Assembly (NCBI GenBank): GCA_902576415.1
Contig: CACGVZ010000001.1
Coordinates: 1-64,000 of the forward strand
Direction: 5' to 3'
From: an uncultured Prochlorococcus sp.
Lineage (GTDB): Bacteria > Cyanobacteriota > Cyanobacteriia > PCC-6307 > Cyanobiaceae
DNA: 64,000 bases
Position numbers and translations under genes: made by a program. Positions within the stretch are counted from its first letter, which is position 1, and the number at the start of each line of letters is the position of its first letter. Under the pieces are notes generated by a model. The model saw only the letters and a list, made by a program, of their open reading frames with translations, did not search any database and was not told the origin of the DNA. Below, one piece after another: positions 56,297 through 64,000 of this stretch.

Positions 56297-56764
56297 TTGA
56301 ATAAAGAAAACCAAAGTAAATTGGAGACTCTTTTAAAAAAAGTCGCCAATGTTAGGGATTTCGAAATCTGCAGTTTTAAAATAAAAACCAATCAAAATCC
56401 AATTGTTATAGAAATCATTATAAAAAAAACTAATGAAGACGATATTTCACTTGATGATTGTGCGCTATTTAATACCCCAGCATCTGAAGAAATAGAAAAA
56501 TCAAATCTTTTAAATTGTTCATATGTGTTAGAAATTAGTAGTCAAGGGGTCAGTGATGAATTAACCTCAGAAAGAGACTTCAAAACTTTTAAGGGTTTTC
56601 CTGTTAATGTTGAGTTAAACCAGAAGAATTCAAAAATTAAATTTCTGAATGGTTTACTTTATGAAAAGTCTAAAGATTATTTAGCCATTAACATAAAAGG
56701 TAAGATAAAAAAAATCCCCTTTGATGAAGTACTTAAGATTAGTCTTTCTACATTAAAAGATTAA
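56297..56764 (+). CDS. rimP: Ribosome maturation factor RimP
   Basis: VIEIIIKK...[21 protein letters not shown]...[33 protein letters not shown] start; upstream of nusA. Confidence 0.92.
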   Translation: MNKENQSKLETLLKKVANVRDFEICSFKIKTNQNPIVIEIIIKKTNEDDISLDDCALFNTPASEEIEKSNLLNCSYVLEISSQGVSDELTSERDFKTFKGFPVNVELNQKNSKIKFLNGLLYEKSKDYLAINIKGKIKKIPFDEVLKISLSTLKD

Positions 56765-56799
56765 TTATTTTCACCCATTTCTTAATTTTCCCATCATAG

Positions 56800-58203
56800 A
56801 TGGCATTAGTTATTCTCCCAGGTTTAAACAATCTCATTGAAGATATTAGTGAGGAAAAAAAGTTGCCTCCTAATATCGTAGAAGCAGCATTGCGCGAAGC
56901 TTTATTAAAAGGATACGAAAAGTATAGAAAAACTTTTTACATTGGAGTTAACGAAGATCCATTTGATGAAGAGTATTTTAGTAATTTTGATGTTGGACTA
57001 GATCTAGATGAAGAAGGTTATCGAATATTATCGAGTAAAATAATTGTTGACGAAGTTGAAAGTGAAGATCATCAAATCTCATTAGTAGAGGTTAAACAAG
57101 TGGCCGACGATGCTCAAGTAGGAGACACAGTTGTTTTAGACGTCACTCCAGAAAAAGAGGATTTTGGGAGAATGGCTGCTGCAACAACAAAGCAAGTTTT
57201 AGCCCAAAAATTAAGAGATCAACAAAGAAAAATGATCCAAGAAGAATTTGCAGATTTAGAAGATCCTGTTTTAACAGCAAGAGTTATAAGATTTGAAAGA
57301 CAATCAGTCATTATGGGAGTTAGTTCAGGTATTGGTAGACCTGAAGTTGAAGCAGAACTTCCCAAGAGAGATCAATTACCAAATGATAATTACAGGGCAA
57401 ATGCAACTTTTAAAGTATTTTTGAAAGAAGTTAGCGAAATAGCGAGAAAAGGGCCACAACTTTTTGTAAGTAGAGCAAATGCTGGTTTAGTTGTTTATTT
57501 ATTTGAAAATGAAGTACCGGAAATTCAAGAAGGTACAGTAAAAATTGTTGCTGTTTCAAGAGAAGCAAACCCTCCTTCAAGAGCTGTTGGGCCAAGAACT
57601 AAAGTAGCTGTTGATAGTGTCGAGCAAGAAGTTGATCCTGTAGGTGCTTGTATTGGTGCTAGAGGAGCAAGAATACAACAAGTAGTTAATGAATTAAGAG
57701 GAGAAAAAATTGATGTTATTAAATGGTCATCTGATCCTATTCAGTATATTTTAAACTCTTTAAGTCCTGCGAAAGTTGATCTTGTGAGACTAGTTGACCC
57801 AGCAGGGCAACATGCACACGTACTAGTTCCTCCTGATCAATTGAGTCTCGCAATTGGTAGAGAAGGTCAAAATGTTAGGCTTGCCGCAAGATTAACTGGT
57901 TGGAAGATTGATGTTAAAAACTCCCATGAATATGATCAGGAAGCAGAGGATGCTGCAGTCTCTGAATTAATCATTCAAAGGGAAGATGAAGAAAATCTCC
58001 AGCGAGAAGCTGAGCTAAGATTAGAAGCAGAACAAGCCGAACGTGCTGCAGAAGATGCAAGATTAAGAGAACTTTATCCACTCCCTGAAGATGATCAAGA
58101 ATATGAAGAAGAACAATATGATGGTGAGTCTTTATCAGCTAATGATCAATTAGAGACACCTCAAGGTGGTGAACTACCTGCTAATGAGGAAAGACAACGG
58201 TGA
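56800..58203 (+). CDS. nusA: Transcription termination/antitermination protein NusA
   Basis: S1/KH domains: VDPVGACIGARGARIQQVVNELRGEKIDVIKW; LAIGREGQNVRLAARLTGWKIDV. Confidence 0.97.
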   Translation: MALVILPGLNNLIEDISEEKKLPPNIVEAALREALLKGYEKYRKTFYIGVNEDPFDEEYFSNFDVGLDLDEEGYRILSSKIIVDEVESEDHQISLVEVKQVADDAQVGDTVVLDVTPEKEDFGRMAAATTKQVLAQKLRDQQRKMIQEEFADLEDPVLTARVIRFERQSVIMGVSSGIGRPEVEAELPKRDQLPNDNYRANATFKVFLKEVSEIARKGPQLFVSRANAGLVVYLFENEVPEIQEGTVKIVAVSREANPPSRAVGPRTKVAVDSVEQEVDPVGACIGARGARIQQVVNELRGEKIDVIKWSSDPIQYILNSLSPAKVDLVRLVDPAGQHAHVLVPPDQLSLAIGREGQNVRLAARLTGWKIDVKNSHEYDQEAEDAAVSELIIQREDEENLQREAELRLEAEQAERAAEDARLRELYPLPEDDQEYEEEQYDGESLSANDQLETPQGGELPANEERQR

Positions 58204-58472
58204 TAAAACAAACCCCTGTCATGCGTATTTGTATCTCATGTAGAAAAACCTATGACAGGAATAATCTTTTTAAGATTACCAAAGACCATAAGCAAGGCAT
58301 CATGATTCAAAAAGGGATGGGTCGTTCAGCTTATATTTGTAAGTCAGCAAAGTGTTATTCAGATTCCAAAATCAAAAAAAAGCTTCAAAAAGCACTAAAA
58401 ACATTTTTAGAACCTGAATTTATTGATATTTTTGAAAAAGAAATTGCAAGCTACAGTGACCAGCCCAATTAG
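58200..58472 (+). CDS. ylxR: YlxR/DUF448 family protein
   Basis: MRICISCRKTYDRNNLFKITK...GRSAYICKSAKCYSD; between nusA and infB. Confidence 0.92.
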   Translation: MIKQTPVMRICISCRKTYDRNNLFKITKDHKQGIMIQKGMGRSAYICKSAKCYSDSKIKKKLQKALKTFLEPEFIDIFEKEIASYSDQPN

Positions 58473-58528
58473 AGAATATAATTAAATTAAATTCTTTTTT
58501 TAAATTCAAAAGAGTAAAATCAAATTAA

Positions 58529-61500
58529 ATGACTATCAGCGACAAAATAAGAATATATGAACTTTCCAGAGACTTAAATCTGGAAAATAAAGATATATTA
58601 GATGCTGCTCAAAAACTTTCAATTTCTGTCAAAAGTCATAGTAGTTCTATTACGGCAGAAGATGCAAATAAAATAAAAAGTCTCATTAATAAAAAAAATT
58701 CAGATAAAAAAATACTTTCTATTAACAAGCCTTCTACTAAAGAAGAGATCCCCAAGCAAAAGAAGGATGATAAATCTCCTTTGTCCTCCTCTCCAAACGG
58801 AGAACGACCTCTCAAAAATAATTCAAATAAAAAGCCCTTATTAATAAAACCTCTTAATAAGCCCGAATCTCCTGGTATCATTTTAAATCAACCCAAAAAT
58901 GTCAACAAACCTACTATTATCAGCACAAATTCACAAACTAAAACAAATCTTCGAAATCCAAATTTAAATAATAAACCTTCGCAAAATTTTAACCAAGATA
59001 AAAAAAATTCTTTCAGTAATAGCACAACCCCACCCATCAAAAGTCCTGCAAAACCACCTATACAATTAATTGAAAAACCTAAAAATATAATTAATAATAA
59101 AAACAATCAAACTAATAAGACCGTCTATAACTCAGGAGACAAAAGACAACTACTAAACAAATCTGATCAAAATAAGACAAGACCTAAAACAAAAAATCTT
59201 GATAATAGGAAAAATACTCCTGAGCTCGTAGGAGCTCCTATAAGAAAAGACCAAACAAAGCTTAACCCCAATAGGCAAAATACTAATAATAGACAAAACA
59301 TTTCCTTTAAACAATCTATCCCAAACAGACCTGGTTCTCCAAACAGACCTGGTTCTCCAAACAGATCTGGTTATCCAAATCGAGCTGGTGCTCCAAATAG
59401 ACCAGGTGCTCCAAACAGATCTGGTTCATTCAATAGGCAGGGCAATCCCAATAGAACTGGAAGCCCAAGTCGTCCTAACGGTAATTTCAGACAAGGTGAT
59501 TTAAATAGGCCGGGTTCTAAATTCAATAGCCAAAAGTCCTCTGGGATTAGGAAACCTGTATCGCCTAATGAACTTTTACAGATTCAAAAAACCAATAAAT
59601 CCGAGAAAGACAAACTTAGTAAACAGGTTAAAGATAAACCGACTATAGATACATCTAAACAGAAAGCGAAGGCTCCTAATAGTCGTCCAAATAGTGCTTT
59701 AAACTCCAAAAAACCACCCAATAGAACATTTTCAAATAGTTCAAAAAAACCAGGTAGGACAGATTGGGACGATAGCGCGAAACTAGAAGCATTAAGAAAT
59801 AAAAATCCACAGAAACAAAGACAGAAAGTTCACATTATCGGAGAAAATGATGATTCACTAACATCTGAAACCAGTGGATACTCAGGTGAAAAAATTTCAA
59901 TACTATCAGCAAGTTTAGCTAGGCCAAAGAAAGATAAAGCTTCTGAACCTAAATCTCAAAAATCCATAAAACAATTTAAGAAGAAGAAAAAAGAGTCCAC
60001 AAGACAAAGGCAGAAAAGAAGAGCTATGGAATTAAAGGCCGCAAAAGAGGCTAAGCAAGTAAGACCTGAAATGATAATAGTTCCCGAGGATAATTTAACG
60101 GTTCAAGAATTAGCAGATAAGCTAAGTCTTGAAAGTTCTGAAATAATTAAATCTCTTTTCTTTAAAGGAATAACAGCAACTGTAACTCAATCACTTGACT
60201 TAGCAACTATTGAAGCAGTAGCAGAAGAATTTGGAGTACCTGTTTTGCAGGATGATGTTAAAGAAGCTGCTGAAAAAACGGTAGATATGATTGAATCTGA
60301 TGATGTTGATAGTTTAATAAAAAGGCCACCTGTTATAACAGTAATGGGGCATGTAGATCATGGAAAAACAAGTCTTTTAGATTCCATCAGAGAATCAAGA
60401 GTAGCTTCAGGAGAAGCAGGAGGAATAACTCAACATATAGGAGCTTATCAAGTTGAATTTGAGCATGAATCTAAAAAGAAAAAATTAACTTTCCTAGATA
60501 CTCCTGGTCATGAAGCATTTACTGCGATGAGAGCTAGGGGTACCAAAGTAACTGATGTAGCCGTTCTTGTGGTGGCGGCAGATGATGGTTGTAGACCTCA
60601 AACACTTGAAGCTATAAGTCATGCAAGAGCTGCAAAAGTACCAATTGTTGTTGCAATAAATAAAATTGATAAAGAAGGTGCATCTCCAGAAAGGGTCAAG
60701 CAAGAACTCTCGGAGAAAGATTTAATTGCTGAAGATTGGGGAGGAGATACTGTTATGGTTCCAGTAAGTGCAATCAAAAAACAAAATATTAATAAATTGC
60801 TAGAAATGATTTTATTAGTTTCAGAAGTTGAGGATCTGCAAGCCAACCCCGAAAGATCCGCCAAAGGTACTGTAATTGAAGCCCATCTAGATAAAGCCAA
60901 AGGTCCAGTAGCTACTTTATTAGTACAAAATGGTACTTTAAAATCTGGAGATGTTTTAGCTGCAGGTTCAGTACTTGGGAAAATTAGAGCAATGGTTGAT
61001 GAACATGGTAATAGAATTAAAGAGGCTGGTCCATCATTCCCAGTGGAAGCGTTAGGATTTAGTGAAGTTCCAACTGCAGGAGATGAATTTGAGGTCTACC
61101 CTGATGAGAAAACTGCTCGAGCTATTGTTGGAGATAGAGCTACAGATGCTAGAGCTACAAAATTAGCCCAGCAAATGGCTTCCAGGAGGGTAAGCCTATC
61201 ATCCTTATCGACTCAAGCAAATGATGGGGAATTAAAAGAATTAAACTTAATCCTTAAAGCTGATGTTCAAGGTAGTGTTGAAGCGATATTAGGATCACTA
61301 GAACAATTACCAAAGAATGAAGTTCAAGTGAGGGTTTTATTCTCTGCTCCAGGAGAAATAACTGAAACAGATATAGATCTCGCAGCTGCATCAGGGTCAG
61401 TAATCATTGGATTTAACACCTCATTAGCATCTGGAGCCAAGAGAGCAGCTGATGCAAATGATGTTGATATAAGAGAATACGAAGTAATCTACAAACTTTT

Positions 61501-61852
61501 AGAAGATATTCAATTGGCGATGGAGGGTCTATTAGAGCCTGATCTTGTAGAAGAATCACTTGGCAAAGCAGAAGTAAGAGCAACTTTTGCAGTTGGCAAA
61601 GGAGCTATTGCAGGCTGTTATATACAAACTGGAAAGTTGCAAAGGAATTGTTCTCTTAGAGTTATTAGATCAGAAAAAATCATTTTTGAGGGTAATTTAG
61701 ACTCTCTAAAAAGGTCAAAAGATGATGTAAAAGAAGTAAATACAGGATTTGAATGTGGAGTTGGCTGCGATAAATTTTCCTCGTGGAAAGAAGGAGACAT
61801 AATTGAAGCCTTCAGATTTGTAACTAAAAAGAGAACACTAACTCAAAATTAA
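58529..61852 (+). CDS. infB: Translation initiation factor IF-2
   Basis: GTPase motifs [30 protein letters not shown]; long Asn/Pro/Lys-rich N-terminal extension. Confidence 0.97.
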   Translation: MTISDKIRIYELSRDLNLENKDILDAAQKLSISVKSHSSSITAEDANKIKSLINKKNSDKKILSINKPSTKEEIPKQKKDDKSPLSSSPNGERPLKNNSNKKPLLIKPLNKPESPGIILNQPKNVNKPTIISTNSQTKTNLRNPNLNNKPSQNFNQDKKNSFSNSTTPPIKSPAKPPIQLIEKPKNIINNKNNQTNKTVYNSGDKRQLLNKSDQNKTRPKTKNLDNRKNTPELVGAPIRKDQTKLNPNRQNTNNRQNISFKQSIPNRPGSPNRPGSPNRSGYPNRAGAPNRPGAPNRSGSFNRQGNPNRTGSPSRPNGNFRQGDLNRPGSKFNSQKSSGIRKPVSPNELLQIQKTNKSEKDKLSKQVKDKPTIDTSKQKAKAPNSRPNSALNSKKPPNRTFSNSSKKPGRTDWDDSAKLEALRNKNPQKQRQKVHIIGENDDSLTSETSGYSGEKISILSASLARPKKDKASEPKSQKSIKQFKKKKKESTRQRQKRRAMELKAAKEAKQVRPEMIIVPEDNLTVQELADKLSLESSEIIKSLFFKGITATVTQSLDLATIEAVAEEFGVPVLQDDVKEAAEKTVDMIESDDVDSLIKRPPVITVMGHVDHGKTSLLDSIRESRVASGEAGGITQHIGAYQVEFEHESKKKKLTFLDTPGHEAFTAMRARGTKVTDVAVLVVAADDGCRPQTLEAISHARAAKVPIVVAINKIDKEGASPERVKQELSEKDLIAEDWGGDTVMVPVSAIKKQNINKLLEMILLVSEVEDLQANPERSAKGTVIEAHLDKAKGPVATLLVQNGTLKSGDVLAAGSVLGKIRAMVDEHGNRIKEAGPSFPVEALGFSEVPTAGDEFEVYPDEKTARAIVGDRATDARATKLAQQMASRRVSLSSLSTQANDGELKELNLILKADVQGSVEAILGSLEQLPKNEVQVRVLFSAPGEITETDIDLAAASGSVIIGFNTSLASGAKRAADANDVDIREYEVIYKLLEDIQLAMEGLLEPDLVEESLGKAEVRATFAVGKGAIAGCYIQTGKLQRNCSLRVIRSEKIIFEGNLDSLKRSKDDVKEVNTGFECGVGCDKFSSWKEGDIIEAFRFVTKKRTLTQN
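59321..59482 (+). repeat. Tandem 18-bp coding repeat (PNRPGS-type) in infB
   Basis: About 9 units of CCAAACAGACCTGGTTCT-like 18-mers; first two (59321-59356) identical. Confidence 0.85.
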
Positions 61853-61864
61853 ATTCCTAACCTT

Positions 61865-62113
61865 TTAATTTTTATTATTATCAAGAAACAATAAAGCAGG
61901 AAATAGTATACACGCACCAAGTTGAATGATAAGGTTGTTTTGCTGCAATTCACTGCCACTTGCAATTTTGGAAAGCATAATTAGAAGTCCCAAAAAGGCA
62001 GAACCACTAAAAGCTATCCATAATATTTTCCTTAATCCCTTAAAAGGAGCTTGGGATTCCTTAAGTAATTTCTTTTTTAATTCAGGATCTATTTTTGACA
62101 TAAATTCATTCAT
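61865..62113 (-). CDS. DUF3493-like small membrane protein
   Basis: 82 aa, LKKKLLKESQAPFKGLRKILWIAFSGSAFLGLLIML, two TM helices. Confidence 0.72.
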   Translation of the reverse strand: MNEFMSKIDPELKKKLLKESQAPFKGLRKILWIAFSGSAFLGLLIMLSKIASGSELQQNNLIIQLGACILFPALLFLDNNKN

Positions 62114-62157
62114 TTATACTATGAAGTCTATATGAAAATTTTAAACATTTTAATATT

Positions 62158-62229
62158 GCCGGTATAGCTCAGGGGTAGAGCAACTGTCTCGTAAACAGTA
62201 GGTCATTGGTTCAATTCCAATTATCGGCA
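62158..62229 (+). tRNA. trnT: tRNA-Thr (anticodon CGU)
   Basis: Cloverleaf: acceptor GCCGGTA/TATCGGC, anticodon stem-loop ACTGT-CTCGTAA-ACAGT, T-loop GGTTCAATTCC. Confidence 0.93.
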
Positions 62230-62251
62230 TTTCAAAAGCATAAAAAAAAGA

Positions 62252-63805
62252 ATGAATAGTAAAATTTTTAAATCTAAAAATCTTTTTAAACTATTAATTT
62301 TTATTCCTCTCATATTTTATTTTGGCAAAAGAAGTTATATTGCCTTTGATGAAGGATTTTATGCATTACAAGCTAGATGGATACTAGATAAAGGCAATTG
62401 GACAATTCCCCTTTGGTGGGATGAATATGTTTTAGATAGGACTATAGGGTTACAGTTTTTAATTGCAAAGTCACAATATATCTTTGGAAGAAATATGTTT
62501 TCCGCATATCTGCCCACAACAACTGCTGCGATATTGATGCTATTCATAACTTACAAATTACATGAAGAATTTTTTAATAAAAAATATGCAATTATATCTC
62601 CACTCTTACTTGCTACTACATATCTATGGTTTGACTACTCACACCTAGCCAGTCAAGATATTATTTATTCATGTTTGGTTACAATTGGAGTATTTTCTTT
62701 AGTCAAAATAAAAAGTAAAGATAATAAATTTTATATTCTGCTTTTTGGTACTTGGATTGGTTTGTCTTTTATGATGAAAACTTTTCTAGTATTTGTACCT
62801 TTATTATCACTCTTACCTTATTTATTTAAAAAAAAGAAAATTTTATTCAGTAAATTCTTTTATATTGGTCTACTCATTGGATTTGTTCCGTTTTTATTTT
62901 GGTCATTATCTATTAACCCTTATTTAGAGAAAAATATTATTTTTTACTTATTCGAAAAGTTTAATATTCTTTCTAATAAAAATACTTTTACAAATCCTAT
63001 TTATTATTATTTTTGGAATATACCCGTAACATATCTACCATGGAGTATTTTTGGAATTATAGGCATAATATATAATTTGTTTGAATGCAAAAAGAATAAA
63101 TATATACTTGCCGTTTTCCCATTATTGTTGATTGCAATCTTAAGTATTTTCTCTACAAAGACTCCATATTATACTTTACAAATTTCATCTATTTTGACGC
63201 TAAATTCTTACGTTGGAATTAAATACTTATTTAAGTCTGAAAGATATAAATATATTTTAATATTTATATCTTCGAAAATAATTCCACTAATATCACTTTC
63301 ACTGACATTAATTTATTATTTTTTCTTTAAAAATATGATTAACTTTAACTCTAAGGAAAATACATTTCTAATTCTTGGATTATTATTTTTCGGGCTATCT
63401 TGGTCACTTATAAAACATAAAAACTCATTTAAAGAAATACTTATAACACTCATTATTGGGCCTTACTTACTGACTTCATTTCTTTTGCAATCAGGATTAT
63501 TCACTGATAGATCAAGAGAAATAAGAGAAAAAATGGAATACGTTTCATCCCTTGATATCGTAAAAAATCAACCAATAAAGGTTGATAAAAGTGGGATAAA
63601 AAATTCCAGATCTCAATCAAAAATCATAAGGATTTCTTTATTAACTCCTATATTAGGTGAAAGTTTGGATAGTATTAATCATCTGAAAAATTCAGAACTG
63701 GCATGGTCAACGGAATTTAAAGAAATAAAAAACAATAATGCTACTTATGAAATAATCTACGAAAACGATGTTTTACAGCCATGGAAATTAATATTAAAAA
63801 AATAA
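62252..63805 (+). CDS. Dolichyl-phosphate-mannose/ArnT-like glycosyltransferase (GT83/PMT_2 type)
   Basis: Multi-TM protein; first periplasmic loop FDEGFYALQARWILDKGNWTIPLWWDE typical of ArnT/PMT family. Confidence 0.82.
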   Translation: MNSKIFKSKNLFKLLIFIPLIFYFGKRSYIAFDEGFYALQARWILDKGNWTIPLWWDEYVLDRTIGLQFLIAKSQYIFGRNMFSAYLPTTTAAILMLFITYKLHEEFFNKKYAIISPLLLATTYLWFDYSHLASQDIIYSCLVTIGVFSLVKIKSKDNKFYILLFGTWIGLSFMMKTFLVFVPLLSLLPYLFKKKKILFSKFFYIGLLIGFVPFLFWSLSINPYLEKNIIFYLFEKFNILSNKNTFTNPIYYYFWNIPVTYLPWSIFGIIGIIYNLFECKKNKYILAVFPLLLIAILSIFSTKTPYYTLQISSILTLNSYVGIKYLFKSERYKYILIFISSKIIPLISLSLTLIYYFFFKNMINFNSKENTFLILGLLFFGLSWSLIKHKNSFKEILITLIIGPYLLTSFLLQSGLFTDRSREIREKMEYVSSLDIVKNQPIKVDKSGIKNSRSQSKIIRISLLTPILGESLDSINHLKNSELAWSTEFKEIKNNNATYEIIYENDVLQPWKLILKK

Positions 63806-63845
63806 TCCATATGTACTAAAGTGTCGTTAGCAAACAAAAAAAGGA

Positions 63846-64000
63846 ATGAAATCTGTTAATACTTGGAATTTAACGAATAATAAACTTCATCAATTATTCA
63901 AAGAAAATAACGAATTTATTTCAATTAAAGTTAGGGGAAATACTTGGGAGCCAATAACTAGATGGCTGAAATTAGATTCAAGAATTTTTAGAGAAACAAC
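63846..64000 (+). CDS. Partial CDS, hypothetical (MKSVNTWNLTNNKLHQLFKENNEFISIKVRGNTWEPITRWLKLDSRIFRET...), truncated by window end
   Basis: Open frame from ATG preceded by AAGGA-like RBS to window end. Confidence 0.6.
   Translation, partial: MKSVNTWNLTNNKLHQLFKENNEFISIKVRGNTWEPITRWLKLDSRIFRET

Noticed and set aside
58636-59106. Leu/Phe-rich minus-strand ORFs antisense to the infB N-terminus
   Set aside because: Apparent membrane character is an artefact of reading the Lys/Asn/Pro-rich infB extension in antisense.
59321-59482. Possible CRISPR-like array
   Set aside because: Units are contiguous 18-mers with no spacers and in frame with infB; it is a coding tandem repeat.

Overview
This 64 kb window is AT-rich, gene-dense picocyanobacterial core genome. 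Gene content and order strongly suggest Prochlorococcus, probably a high-light clade, but the taxon is an inference. It holds about 60 protein-coding genes and one tRNA. Main blocks: gpmI (3' part)-secG; groES-groEL; both ATP synthase clusters (atpD-atpC, and the a/c/b'/b/delta/alpha/gamma operon with atp1); nadD-nadE; ftsW; ccdA-ccs1; queF; glnB; purB; fumC; a Ski2-like helicase; an overlapping biotin operon (bioF-bioK-like-bioC-bioD-bioA); rsmG; a ferredoxin/Ycf35/DUF2997 cluster; rlmN; an hli gene; rpoC2-rpoC1-rpoB; tatD; rpsT; hisD; rpiA; an HtrA protease; rimP-nusA-ylxR-infB; and tRNA-Thr(CGU) followed by a GT83/PMT-like glycosyltransferase. I saw no CRISPR array, transposase, prophage, rRNA or defence system, and no convincing new multi-gene system. 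The most notable observations are: (1) an 11-nt homopolymer that frameshifts the PSRP-3/Ycf65 ribosomal protein gene; (2) a BioK-like esterase in the biotin operon; (3) three consecutive stem-loops between ATP synthase subunits a and c; (4) three convergent gene pairs that share one palindromic TTAA as both stop codons; (5) an 18-bp coding repeat in infB; (6) small genes missing from the ORF track.
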